Assembly: GCA_965140555.1 (NCBI GenBank)
Contig: OZ223259.1
Location: forward strand, 2,046,001 to 2,110,000
DNA length: 64,000 nt
Direction of reading: 5' to 3'
DNA from: UBA1351 sp965140555
GTDB lineage: Bacteria; Bacillota; Clostridia; Lachnospirales; Vallitaleaceae
Shown here: one piece after another, positions 24,670-35,044 of the stretch
Numbering within the stretch: position 1 is the first letter of the stretch
Layout of the letters: the number at the start of each line of letters is the position of its first letter
Position numbers and translations under genes: made by a program
The notes under the pieces: generated by a model
What the model saw: only the letters and a program-made list of their open reading frames with translations
Told to the model about the DNA's origin: nothing
Database searches by the model: none

Positions 24670-27600
24670 ATGAAGATAGGTTCATGGTTGAAGAAAGGGT
24701 TAAGTACGACAGTTATTTTAACGATACTGTTTTCCGCTATTGCAGTGCCGACTATTTGGGTAGACGGTGCTACAGATATGATGGATTGGCGACGCAATGA
24801 TACAATGGATATTAATCTTAATATTGTTGCTAATAAAGCAGGTCCTAATGATTTGCTGTTTGAAATGGATGTTGAACAAGCAGGAACATATACTTTCGAA
24901 TATTATTTGGAGAATCAGAGAAAGACAACAGTAAATTTTCAGAATAGTTACGGTGAGATGGGCATTTCATATAAGATTGAGGAACAATCGGGTGGCGTGA
25001 TTACAAATATTACGCAAGACCAAGTGGACTTATCCTACCTGGAAGTAGATTACTCCTTGCAAGTACCTAGTTGGCAGTATGATGACAGCAAGACAGTTAC
25101 TCCGGGAACAGAGACATTGGATTATATCATTGAGCGTTCTGCAAGTTCCAAGTATCCAGGTATCGCTTTTGAGATTAACAATAGACGGTTTATAGCCAAA
25201 TGGGATTTTCAAGCGAACAAACTCTATATCTTAATTGATGGTTACCAACCGGGATTCATGATGCCGGTTCATTTTGATGCACCGACAGCTTCAGGAACAG
25301 CTCAAGAAACCATACATGTATTAAAGAGTTTAGAAGACTTTAGCATAACACCGACGCATCTTGTCGATAATGGTGGCGTAAATGAAGATATAACCCCGAT
25401 TGTACAACCTAATTCTCCAAATCGACCAGGGAATCGGCCGGGCTTATTGGTTGAATTTAAGCAACCGCAAGAACTGGACAGTACGGATTGGACCTATGGT
25501 TATAATCACAATGTGTTAGACAATGTATCTGCAGTTTTTGAATTAGAAGATATTAGTTCTCCGGATTATTTGGACTTTATTGTGCCTCTTCAAAATGGTG
25601 GGTCTAGTGTTATCGGAGAAGTTCCTTCAGAAAACACGACACCGGTATCTTATAAGTACGATGCAGCAACGCATACGTATCAAATTCAAATTGTTCAAGA
25701 TAAGAGCGATTTGAATGAACAGGATCATATTATTGAATGGAATGACTTAAAAGGAAGTCATATCTATAATGCAGATGTCGGTTTTCAGGTATCAGGGTCC
25801 CTACCTACTTATGAATTTGCAAGATTCTATCCACAGGATAATTTTGCTTATACTTATTTGGAATATACATTACGACGTTCCGATCAACAAGAAGCATTTT
25901 TGGAAATTACCCCTTATGAAACCGGAGCTCGAGACGAGGTCGAGTATACTATTCTCTATTCAAAGACTATCCCGGATAGCAGCCAGCGAAACCTTGATCC
26001 GGTTAATGATTTGTGGCTCAAGCACTATGAGACAGAAGGTAACAATACGACAATGATTAATATTCCGGTACCTTTTCGTGCCAAGAGTTCTCAAGATGTT
26101 TATCAGGTCATCGTTAATTTTTCCAATACAGACATTTATTCCCAACTATTAAATTATCGAGCAATTGATGATGAGAACGTACCACCGACAACGCCGAGTA
26201 TTGAAGGGGTGGAGCGTGTTTATGTGGTGCCGCCGTTGGATCCGACACTTGAATTACCCTCAAAAATGCAGTTTGATTTGATATGGGAAGCTATTGAAAA
26301 CCGATCGAATCCGGATCTTGATGATATTTTTAACGGTGGTGGCGACGATGCCGTTTATTATGAAGTTTTAATCAATGATGTGCCGGATATTATGGAGTCA
26401 AATCCATTCGAAGTATTCAGAGTTTACGAGTTAACTCAAGATGCAGGTGGAGATTATCATCTCACAAGTCATCCAAGTACGACCGATCGGGATGACCTAT
26501 TTAACGAAACAAATTATGTGGACGGATATAATTCTATAGAGCAACTTCTCCGAATGGGTAAGATTGTACTGTATGACGGATTGAATCCTATGCATGGAAC
26601 CTCCAGTACAACGCCTGTTATTGATGTGGCGTTGGATGAAGATGCAGATACATATACCGTAGCAGAAACCAATCAGGATATTGATTTGAGTTTTCCGGGG
26701 GTTAATTATATTCGAATCCGTGCGATCACACAAAAGGATGGTGAATTTACGGCGTCCAACTATTCAGTACCCGTAAGCTTATCGCTAAGTATGGAAACAA
26801 CAGATGTTCCTATTGTTACAGGCTTGGCGTATGAACCTTTTTATTCTTTGACCGATGAGACGAAAAATGGAGTGAACATTACATGGTCACCGGTTAATTT
26901 AGATGAGTATGAAAATAGTATGCTTGCTCCATTGGATATTGATATCACTAAATTGCATTACAAAGTTTTTCTGTCAGAAGATAAGGGATCGCTTTTAAAT
27001 CTAGATGAAAGCACCTTTACATATCGTTCAATTCCGGTTGCTTCCGGTGAAGCTGTTATTGATCAAACGGATCCTGCAGATCCGAATGATCTCAATGATT
27101 TGGAGTACCTTAGAGAAACGTTTGTAGATACAACGAAGACACCCAATGCCACGCGAGGAAATGTCGTTGTATTTGATGTGGATCAGTCTCAAACACCCAA
27201 TATTAAGATTACCGGATTAGATATGAATACGGTTTATTATGCACGTGTTGTGACAGTGTTGGAGTTAGAAGATACGGCTAATCAACCGATGGATGCAAGA
27301 GAAAGTGACCCATCCAGTATTCTATCTATTACAACACCCATTGTACCGCCTGAGCCGGGTGATGATGATGAAATTCCGTTAGCACCCGAGACATTGACAG
27401 TGGATGTCTATGATGATAGTGAATCGTCAGCAAAATTAACGTGGACAATCCCGGAAGAAGTGACACTAGGTAAGGATGAATTCGGATTTGAAATTGTAGC
27501 CATTGAAGATATGCGTTTGCCGGATGAATTGCGATCCAAGGCCAATCAATTGTCTGATATATATGATTCAGACATACTAGAAGGACATGTGATTGAATTA

Positions 27601-29634
27601 TGGCGACTATTCTATGATACGACCAGTGTCGTGTTGCAAAAATATGATCCGGAAACAGATACTTACAGAACTATTAATGATGCCCTAATTACACTTAATG
27701 ATCGAACCGTAGAAATTGTAGATGATGATAATGCACCAAATCGTGTTAATTACTACTATGTTCGTACGGTAAATGTGAATAATCGAGCAACTGTCAAGGC
27801 TTCTTCATGGAGGGAAGGTACGTTAACGACATCACCGGTTAAAGGTCCTGTTAACTTGATTGTGGATTATAGTGATACCTATGATTATAATCCTGCGTAT
27901 GCAACAATTATCCGATTTGATGCACCGGTACCTGATAACGCAAATCTTTATGATGATTACATCATGCAAGTATATGTTAAAGGTGAGAATGATTTGGATT
28001 ACGTACTTGCCAAAGAAGGGAAGACAACAACGGCAGATGATTATCATGCAGATCGCATCGGTCGTGAAGAAGGCCCGGTGGGATATTCGCGATTGTATTA
28101 TGAAATCACCGGACTTAGAGCAGGAAAGCAATACGAAATAAAGGTTCGTATAGAAGATAGAACGCAACCACAGGAACAACTACCGGATGGTCAAGCATCT
28201 TATCCGGTATCACCGTTCTCAGATAAAGTGGTGACTCGAACAGAGTTTAATCAAGACGATTATGACCAAGAACAAAAGTACCAGCAATATATTGACTATT
28301 ATTTGGAAAAGGCAGATGAATTAAAACAAAGTCCATATTTCCAATTACGTACAAACAACGAGACGGGGGTATTAAAATATCGTTTAAGCTACACAAATGG
28401 GCTTTTACAAAATAATGCAGGCAATGTGTATACCTTGGAGTATTTAGATAAACAATCTACCATATACTATATTCCTGCTGATATTGTTGAACGAGCAAAT
28501 TCATCGAATGTAACTTTTGAAGTGCGACCAAAAGGACAAAGGGTACTCATCCATCCTTATAGTGTCGGTAAAAATATTACCAAGGAAATAGCTGATATAG
28601 TGGATGATATGAATGACTATGGATCAACGATTGATGACTATTATGTTCAAATTGTTATATCGGCGGATACCTATAAAGGAACAATTAACGGGCAGGATCC
28701 GGAGGGCCCTTTGGTGGATATTCAAATGCGTATTATAGGAAGTCGTATGACGGAAGAAGATTTAGATAATGCGATGTTGGATCGATTAGATGCTGCTATT
28801 AATAGTGGACGGTATGACTTGATTGACGAACTGGAAAAGGAGCTTGCTCTTGGTATCAATGATACGAAATTGACCTATATTGTCCAGGATGTTCTTGATG
28901 ATGTACTTCAAGATTTCCAATCAAGAGGACAATATTTGTTGGAGGGTCAACTTGTTAATTATTCTTATGGTATTGATGAGCTGAATCGTTCGATGACAGT
29001 CGGGATGGTTCCGACATCGGATGTTGGGGATTATCTGGTCTATAGTCGTTCTCAATTGACGGGATGGAAGCAAGAAGCGGCAACCTACTATAATCGAAGT
29101 TATCAAGTGAAAAGTCCGGAGTTAGGATCCTATATTATCGTCAGTCGATCGGATTTCAGTGAACTTTCGGATGAATATACAACGGCGCAGATTGATATAT
29201 TGAATAAGTACCATCTGAGTGAAGTGTTTACCACGAATTCTATTAAGAAGCCAAGAACGCGCGTAACGAACGGAGAGATGATTCAAAGTTTTGCACGGCT
29301 TATGGGAGCGGGAACATTGAATGATACCAGAAGTTATTTGTTAGGCAAGGGGATTCATTTATCAGCGCTCAATGAGCTTTCAATGCTAAGAAAAGAAGAT
29401 GCGACGTATGTGTATGTACAAGTTTATGCCAAGAAGCATCAAATTGATTTGAATAATGTAAGAATCAAAGATTATGCAGCCATTGATGACTTGAATACTG
29501 TAACAAGTTCGTATCAACAGACAATTTTAAAAGGCGTTGCTTTAGGTGTTGTTGATTTAGAGAATCATCGGTTGAATCCGAATGCTTATATGGATATCGG
29601 AAACTTCTTTGACTTGATGGAAACCATAGAGTAG
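24670..29634 (+). CDS. giant secreted fibronectin-type-III-like surface protein
   Basis: The protein has 1654 residues with a signal peptide of about 34 residues (basic MKIGSWLKKG, then a hydrophobic core). A unique N-terminal region is followed by several fibronectin-III-like beta modules, with clear starts near residues 500, 712, 903 and 1059 (VNITWSPV, AKLTWTIPEE and similar strands). A mixed region from about 1200 to 1500 resembles the C-terminal third of the next protein. The final ~130 residues look like worn SLH repeats. It is rich in Asp, Tyr and Thr and has almost no Cys. There is no LPXTG motif and no enzyme domain. It is probably part of the cell-surface coat, made together with its two downstream neighbours. 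Confidence 0.85.
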   Translation: MKIGSWLKKGLSTTVILTILFSAIAVPTIWVDGATDMMDWRRNDTMDINLNIVANKAGPNDLLFEMDVEQAGTYTFEYYLENQRKTTVNFQNSYGEMGISYKIEEQSGGVITNITQDQVDLSYLEVDYSLQVPSWQYDDSKTVTPGTETLDYIIERSASSKYPGIAFEINNRRFIAKWDFQANKLYILIDGYQPGFMMPVHFDAPTASGTAQETIHVLKSLEDFSITPTHLVDNGGVNEDITPIVQPNSPNRPGNRPGLLVEFKQPQELDSTDWTYGYNHNVLDNVSAVFELEDISSPDYLDFIVPLQNGGSSVIGEVPSENTTPVSYKYDAATHTYQIQIVQDKSDLNEQDHIIEWNDLKGSHIYNADVGFQVSGSLPTYEFARFYPQDNFAYTYLEYTLRRSDQQEAFLEITPYETGARDEVEYTILYSKTIPDSSQRNLDPVNDLWLKHYETEGNNTTMINIPVPFRAKSSQDVYQVIVNFSNTDIYSQLLNYRAIDDENVPPTTPSIEGVERVYVVPPLDPTLELPSKMQFDLIWEAIENRSNPDLDDIFNGGGDDAVYYEVLINDVPDIMESNPFEVFRVYELTQDAGGDYHLTSHPSTTDRDDLFNETNYVDGYNSIEQLLRMGKIVLYDGLNPMHGTSSTTPVIDVALDEDADTYTVAETNQDIDLSFPGVNYIRIRAITQKDGEFTASNYSVPVSLSLSMETTDVPIVTGLAYEPFYSLTDETKNGVNITWSPVNLDEYENSMLAPLDIDITKLHYKVFLSEDKGSLLNLDESTFTYRSIPVASGEAVIDQTDPADPNDLNDLEYLRETFVDTTKTPNATRGNVVVFDVDQSQTPNIKITGLDMNTVYYARVVTVLELEDTANQPMDARESDPSSILSITTPIVPPEPGDDDEIPLAPETLTVDVYDDSESSAKLTWTIPEEVTLGKDEFGFEIVAIEDMRLPDELRSKANQLSDIYDSDILEGHVIELWRLFYDTTSVVLQKYDPETDTYRTINDALITLNDRTVEIVDDDNAPNRVNYYYVRTVNVNNRATVKASSWREGTLTTSPVKGPVNLIVDYSDTYDYNPAYATIIRFDAPVPDNANLYDDYIMQVYVKGENDLDYVLAKEGKTTTADDYHADRIGREEGPVGYSRLYYEITGLRAGKQYEIKVRIEDRTQPQEQLPDGQASYPVSPFSDKVVTRTEFNQDDYDQEQKYQQYIDYYLEKADELKQSPYFQLRTNNETGVLKYRLSYTNGLLQNNAGNVYTLEYLDKQSTIYYIPADIVERANSSNVTFEVRPKGQRVLIHPYSVGKNITKEIADIVDDMNDYGSTIDDYYVQIVISADTYKGTINGQDPEGPLVDIQMRIIGSRMTEEDLDNAMLDRLDAAINSGRYDLIDELEKELALGINDTKLTYIVQDVLDDVLQDFQSRGQYLLEGQLVNYSYGIDELNRSMTVGMVPTSDVGDYLVYSRSQLTGWKQEAATYYNRSYQVKSPELGSYIIVSRSDFSELSDEYTTAQIDILNKYHLSEVFTTNSIKKPRTRVTNGEMIQSFARLMGAGTLNDTRSYLLGKGIHLSALNELSMLRKEDATYVYVQVYAKKHQIDLNNVRIKDYAAIDDLNTVTSSYQQTILKGVALGVVDLENHRLNPNAYMDIGNFFDLMETIE

Positions 29635-29643
29635 GAGGATGTT

Positions 29644-32600
29644 ATGACAAAACGAAATAAGCTTAGTTCAATAATTGCAGTTATATTGGCATTTACCCTA
29701 ATACTAGGAAGTGTTAGCTATGCCAATGTGCAAATTAGTGTCGATGAAGTGAATATTGAAAATGTGTATTATGTTACAGGGGAAGACCCGACAACAGGGG
29801 AGAGTATAATCAGCCCTACCATGCGTGTCAGTTGGGTTGATCCGGACGCTTGGGCACCGGCAGTTGACCCGGCAGATATCCATGATCCGGATTATTATGA
29901 AATAAATGTAGAGAATATAACAACAGGTAATGACAAGCTATTAACGGCTAATTCAGGAAGCGCTATTTTCAATGACCATGCTGTTGATTTAGAGGAACGT
30001 ATGTTATTACAAACAGGATCTCTTTATAAAGTGTCTGTGCAGCCTTTTCATTATCATATAGAGGGTGGAACGACAACGTTAGCACCTAATAGTGGATTGC
30101 CGGTATCAGCTTATGCAATTACGGACTTGGAAGTGGAGTTTGAGAGTGATGAAGATTCCATTACAGTTATTTGGGATAATTTAGGTGTTGCAGAGTTTCA
30201 ATATCGTATTGTTTATGCGCTTGGAGATTATTCAACACAGACCAAACAAGCCCTTATTAATAATAAGGAGGGTGAAATTACAGGAATTACCATAGACAGT
30301 GATGATGTCAACAGCTATTATGATCCGATTACACGACGTAATAAATTAAGCTATACAATTGATCAGAATATTTATCCCGGACAGGTTTATTCGGTTATGG
30401 TTGAACCTATGGTTGACTATTATAATGGTGTACCGGTGACACGAAATCGGAATTATCCGATGATAAATAATGTATCAACCAATATTAACCTATCCTATGT
30501 AGAAATAGGAGAGACACTCCGACTTCAGTGGGAAGTTCCTTCGACATTCAAAGTTGGGGCAGATAATGATGAATATGAGTTGACAGAAGCACGTTTGATT
30601 CAGTATCGTGATGGACAAGGTCAAACGATAGCGATATTAAACGGTTCAGCGGGGGCAATTGGGTATTATTCGGTGACACGACCGATTGTGGAAACAGCGT
30701 ATCAGTTAGAACTGACCTATGAAGCGGTGGATGATGAGTCAAAACCGGTTATATCGCCTATATCGAATCGATTGGTTTATTCGCCTTCACAATTGGAAGT
30801 ACAGCCAACACGACCTAATGTACCGGATTTGTTAAGTCAAAATATAATTAATGATTGGATAGATAATTATAATACCGAAGAGATACGGGATTTACTTGCT
30901 GCTGATTATTTAGTACCGGGAACAACCTATGAAGATGATATTGATGATGTGTTAACGGCACCGGAGACGTTTACTGTTGACACAGTAGGTAAGGAAATCA
31001 ATTTTGTATGGGGGGCTTTTCGGCGCATTGACGTTGATCAAACATCTAATACCTATAATGAAGTTATAACGGATTTAAACACCTATTATGATATATGGGT
31101 AACGGATGACTATGATGCGATGAATTATGCAACGCGTATTGTACGTGATCAGCGATACAGCTCAACAGATACATCGTCTATTATTATTGGAGACACAGGG
31201 GATGTAATGGGGTTCCACACGACATTGACCGGATATTACAACAATGAATCCGGAGAAGTTCGGGCACTAGAAGCGAACAAAGTTTACTATATCAAAGTGG
31301 TAGCTAAAAAAATGATTGGGAATAATGTTATTCAATCAGAGCCTACTATTGTGACAGTATATTTCACAGCAGAAGGGGATGTCTATGCGCCACCGCTTAT
31401 TACAAAACCGCCCCTTCATGAGAAAGCAGATGAAACAACATCAACAGGAATTACGATTGCATGGCAGCAAGAATGGTGGGAAGTTTTAAATCCTGATGCA
31501 GAAGAAGGTGATCCTTTATACTCATGGGTGAATGAAGTTTGGGTAGATGGAACAACGCTTTCAGAGGAGCCTATAGATGGAGCTGAGTATTTTCCTATCT
31601 ATCAAAATGAGGATCAAGTGGATGCCTTACAAGAGTACTTGGATAATGCAGGTGCCGGTATTACTTTGGAGCGACGAGAAATAGATTTGGGAAAAGATCC
31701 CTTTGGTATTTCCAATGTTTACTATAGGTTCTTAAAAATTCCATATACAGAAGTTCAAGAAGCCATTGCAATAGGAAAAGAAACGAATTCAGATTATTCG
31801 TTTTTGGAATATTTTGATGACTTGGTTTCGGCAGACAAAGATGGATCGGTACCCCAAGCATGGAAGGATATTGATGTTGTGGTAAATCCGGATAATCAAG
31901 ATGAAGTTATGTATCGGGAGACCGGATTGATTCCGAATACCAGTTATTTGTTCATTGTATATCCATATCGTGTGATTAATGATGCTGAAGTTTTGTATGC
32001 ACATTTTCCGACCCCCATTATCGTTGCAACGGAACCGGATGATGTCATTGTTAATCCCGACCCGACGGTACCAAATCTGTATGTAAGTGATCAGCAAGAA
32101 ACATCTATTAGCTTACAGTGGCGCTATAATACGGACTTCACCTATGAAATTCGTTATGGGACTGATGATGATATTAATAGTACAGAAAGTGTACCGATTA
32201 ATATCCCTGAAAATCCGGCAGATCCGAATTATCCTATGAATGGAGCCTTTTATGAAATCGATGTTACCGATTTATTCCCGAATAGCGGATACTACTTTTT
32301 TATCCGTGCCATTCAGCCGGAAACACAAACGGTGTCGGCATGGTCAAACCCCGTCTACGGAAAGACAATTGATGTTGAAAGACCGGAACCACCGAGAGGA
32401 CTTGGTATTGCAGCCGATAGTCAAGTGAAGCCCTATGGCTATGATACCGGTGTCGGCAAGGATTATCTGTCCGTATCTTGGTTGCCTGATCCACAGGATA
32501 AAGAGGTGGCTCAAGATAGTAAGATTAAACTTTACTATTCCTATATTATAGAAGTGGCTAACAATGATGACTTTGTTGACCCTCAATACATTGTGAGTGG

Positions 32601-34041
32601 TGTTGATGATACCATCAAACCGGACAATGTAGAAATACTGGAAAAAACATTAGTAAAAGTAAATGAACTTATGAGTAACCGCTCCTATTATGTTCGTGTT
32701 AAAACCCGTGTAACGGTTGTAGGGAGCGAAGAAGACCAGTTGATTGTTAAAGAATCACGTTATTACTCTCATACAATTCGAATATTGACGGTGGCATCCC
32801 AGGATGAGTACGACGGATATATAGATCCGGCCCTTGAGATATTACCGGGGGACAATTTTGAACTCATCTACGATAAGGAAAAGAAAAGTTTGACCTATCG
32901 TTTTAGAGATAATGGGAAGGATGCATCAGGACATGCAGATAACAATGTGGATCAACGGCTCATATCCGGGCTCATTGAACAGAATATATATGAGTATGCC
33001 ATTGATGTAGCCAATTATGATAATAAACCGATTTCCAAACGGCAGGTCATTATCCCTTATTCTATTATGGAAGCTTTTGACAGTTATGAAGTAACATTGG
33101 ATATTGATGCGGGACCATTAACGATGAAAATTCCTCATGATGCGTTAATGCGAGAAGTCAATAGACAGAGGGATCAGTATGGTGTGGCTCCGCAAGTGGA
33201 AATCACACTTGAAAACATGAATGGTTTTAATCAGTCAGGAAGAATGCCGGAAGATGCGTTGTCATCGGTTTCTATACCGCAGACAATGTCCATACGCGTA
33301 AAAAGTAATCGATTAAATCAATCATTGACGTATGCGGATACACCGATTGAATTGGGATTGACGACAAACAACCGCTATGAAATTTATGGTTATAGTCCAT
33401 TAGTTTATTCCCTTGATACGGATACACGTTGGACTCAGATGTCAGGAAACTACGACCGTCTAGACGGTGCTTTTAAGATATCGACGCGTAATTTAGGAGC
33501 ATACGGTGTATATTTGACAGGAAATAGTTCCGAAATTCAGTCAGTGAATCCAAGACATTGGTCAGAACCCTATAAAGAGGCAATCGATGATAAGTATACG
33601 ATTACCGGATTGGAAAAATATAACCCGATAAACCCAATATCAGAAAATGAATGGTTGAATATTATTGATGCTATTGTGACAGATAAAGCTGATTTTGATG
33701 TACAAGCTTATATTAGTCAGGCTCAGTTAAATAGCCTGATGTATGCCGGTATTAAAATGGACACAACAAGTGGTGCCTCAACGATATCAAGAGAAGAGGG
33801 TATTCATATGCTTGTTATGGCAATGGAAATAAAAACGGGAACACAGATACCGGTGAGTACGTCTATTAATAATGCGGTAGCTGCAAGGGCGGATATACTG
33901 CCTCAAAACCGTCAAGGGATTGCAAAAGCAGTGGCAAGTGGCCTTGTGACAGACTTGAACAGCCTTCGCGCCAAAGATGCCTTAACCTATGGTGAAGGAT
34001 TTGCATTATGGGCAAGAGCAGAAGGAGGTATGAGTGAATGA
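29644..34041 (+). CDS. giant secreted fibronectin-type-III-like surface protein, paralogue
   Basis: The protein has 1465 residues; TAGGAGG precedes the ATG, nine bases after the previous stop. A signal peptide (about 27 residues) is followed by fibronectin-III-like modules starting near residues 159, 277, 438, 583, 809 and 915 (for instance SITVIWDN, LRLQWEVP, ISLQWRYN). The region 1060-1300 resembles the equivalent part of the upstream protein. The last 165 residues (from NPRHWSEPYKEAI) look like degenerate SLH modules. The stop overlaps the SLH gene by four bases, indicating coupled translation. Function is unknown beyond a surface role. Confidence 0.85.
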   Translation: MTKRNKLSSIIAVILAFTLILGSVSYANVQISVDEVNIENVYYVTGEDPTTGESIISPTMRVSWVDPDAWAPAVDPADIHDPDYYEINVENITTGNDKLLTANSGSAIFNDHAVDLEERMLLQTGSLYKVSVQPFHYHIEGGTTTLAPNSGLPVSAYAITDLEVEFESDEDSITVIWDNLGVAEFQYRIVYALGDYSTQTKQALINNKEGEITGITIDSDDVNSYYDPITRRNKLSYTIDQNIYPGQVYSVMVEPMVDYYNGVPVTRNRNYPMINNVSTNINLSYVEIGETLRLQWEVPSTFKVGADNDEYELTEARLIQYRDGQGQTIAILNGSAGAIGYYSVTRPIVETAYQLELTYEAVDDESKPVISPISNRLVYSPSQLEVQPTRPNVPDLLSQNIINDWIDNYNTEEIRDLLAADYLVPGTTYEDDIDDVLTAPETFTVDTVGKEINFVWGAFRRIDVDQTSNTYNEVITDLNTYYDIWVTDDYDAMNYATRIVRDQRYSSTDTSSIIIGDTGDVMGFHTTLTGYYNNESGEVRALEANKVYYIKVVAKKMIGNNVIQSEPTIVTVYFTAEGDVYAPPLITKPPLHEKADETTSTGITIAWQQEWWEVLNPDAEEGDPLYSWVNEVWVDGTTLSEEPIDGAEYFPIYQNEDQVDALQEYLDNAGAGITLERREIDLGKDPFGISNVYYRFLKIPYTEVQEAIAIGKETNSDYSFLEYFDDLVSADKDGSVPQAWKDIDVVVNPDNQDEVMYRETGLIPNTSYLFIVYPYRVINDAEVLYAHFPTPIIVATEPDDVIVNPDPTVPNLYVSDQQETSISLQWRYNTDFTYEIRYGTDDDINSTESVPINIPENPADPNYPMNGAFYEIDVTDLFPNSGYYFFIRAIQPETQTVSAWSNPVYGKTIDVERPEPPRGLGIAADSQVKPYGYDTGVGKDYLSVSWLPDPQDKEVAQDSKIKLYYSYIIEVANNDDFVDPQYIVSGVDDTIKPDNVEILEKTLVKVNELMSNRSYYVRVKTRVTVVGSEEDQLIVKESRYYSHTIRILTVASQDEYDGYIDPALEILPGDNFELIYDKEKKSLTYRFRDNGKDASGHADNNVDQRLISGLIEQNIYEYAIDVANYDNKPISKRQVIIPYSIMEAFDSYEVTLDIDAGPLTMKIPHDALMREVNRQRDQYGVAPQVEITLENMNGFNQSGRMPEDALSSVSIPQTMSIRVKSNRLNQSLTYADTPIELGLTTNNRYEIYGYSPLVYSLDTDTRWTQMSGNYDRLDGAFKISTRNLGAYGVYLTGNSSEIQSVNPRHWSEPYKEAIDDKYTITGLEKYNPINPISENEWLNIIDAIVTDKADFDVQAYISQAQLNSLMYAGIKMDTTSGASTISREEGIHMLVMAMEIKTGTQIPVSTSINNAVAARADILPQNRQGIAKAVASGLVTDLNSLRAKDALTYGEGFALWARAEGGMSE

Positions 34042-34916
34042 TGAAAAAAATAGTTGGAATGTTTCTTGTAATGGTTATGTGTATCGGTGTTGTAGGAATG
34101 ATGCCGATACAAGCTGCTAAGGCTATGAATCATGTTATCTATGATGTGACATGGCTTTCAGATCACAGTGCTCGTGTAGAACTGACATGGAGTGAGGGTA
34201 GTGGTGATACCATTCGAATTACCGGTTGGAACATGAACGATGATAAAAGTATGACAGTTCATTATGATATCGGATCCTCAGAAAGCGGATTTGCTAAACG
34301 TACGATTGTTGATGCCGACTTGCACACACCAACGCGCATTGTGTTGGAAGAGGACCAAAGTGTGAGTAAAGAAACATCGACTGCGTTGTTCACGGATATG
34401 CCTGATGCCCAAGCATCCCAAGTGGCCATCAAGCATCTTTATGATCAAGGAATCATTAATGGATATACGGATGGTTCTTTTAAGCCGAATCATTCCGTAT
34501 CACGGGCTGAGTTTGCAAAAATGCTCGTCATGACGGCCGATATGCGAACAACCCATACAGAGAAATCCACATTCACAGATGTAGCATCTTCTTATTGGGC
34601 ATTTCCCTATATTAGTACCCTTGCTGAGAAAGGGATTGTTCAGGGAAAAGGAGATAATCGCTATGATCCTTCCGGAACGATTACGATCGGAGAAGTTTTG
34701 GCTATTATTAATCGCAGCTTTACCTTTTATGCGGATGGAGCATCTTACCCTTATGCATTGAGTGGACACTGGAGCGATGCTTCGTTCCATCAATTAGTTA
34801 AGGCGAATATTGTTCAAAGTGGGGACGCCTATTATCAACCCTATACACCAACGGCAGTGGCGACAAGAGAGCAGTGTGCCCTATTATTATCAAGGGTATT
34901 AATCGCCTATCATTAA
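34038..34916 (+). CDS. secreted SLH-domain protein
   Basis: The protein has 292 residues; the ATG overlaps the previous stop, with GAAGGAGG nine bases upstream. It has a signal peptide of about 27 residues and a small beta domain (about 30-110). Three SLH modules follow: TALFTDMPDAQASQVAIKHL with the GYTDGSFKPNHSVSRAEFAKML motif, STFTDVASSYWAFPYISTLAEKG, and a weaker third one at about 243-292. Intact SLH modules bind pyruvylated wall glycans, so this protein could attach to the wall and hold the two giant proteins encoded upstream. Confidence 0.92.
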   Translation: MMKKIVGMFLVMVMCIGVVGMMPIQAAKAMNHVIYDVTWLSDHSARVELTWSEGSGDTIRITGWNMNDDKSMTVHYDIGSSESGFAKRTIVDADLHTPTRIVLEEDQSVSKETSTALFTDMPDAQASQVAIKHLYDQGIINGYTDGSFKPNHSVSRAEFAKMLVMTADMRTTHTEKSTFTDVASSYWAFPYISTLAEKGIVQGKGDNRYDPSGTITIGEVLAIINRSFTFYADGASYPYALSGHWSDASFHQLVKANIVQSGDAYYQPYTPTAVATREQCALLLSRVLIAYH

Positions 34917-34953
34917 AATGGGTTCATAGTTTGTTCACAAATTTTAATTGATT

Positions 34954-34981
34954 TTGACACTGAAATAGATTACACTGTAGT
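34954..34981 (+). promoter_or_regulatory. candidate sigma-A promoter of the PrsA-like gene
   Basis: A consensus TTGACA (34954-34959) is followed after 16 bases by TGTAGT (34976-34981), a weak -10 box. Confidence 0.4.
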
Positions 34982-34986
34982 AGTTA

Positions 34987-35022
34987 TGGGTCGCATCATG
35001 ACAATTTGCCATGGTGGACCCA
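34987..35022 (+). other. leader stem-loop before the PrsA-like gene
   Basis: TGGGTC (34987-34992) pairs with GACCCA (35017-35022), enclosing a shorter CATG/CATG pairing. The structure lies 22 bp before the start codon and could affect translation or serve as a binding site. Confidence 0.35.
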
Positions 35023-35044
35023 ACTTTATTGAAGGAGTGAAAAA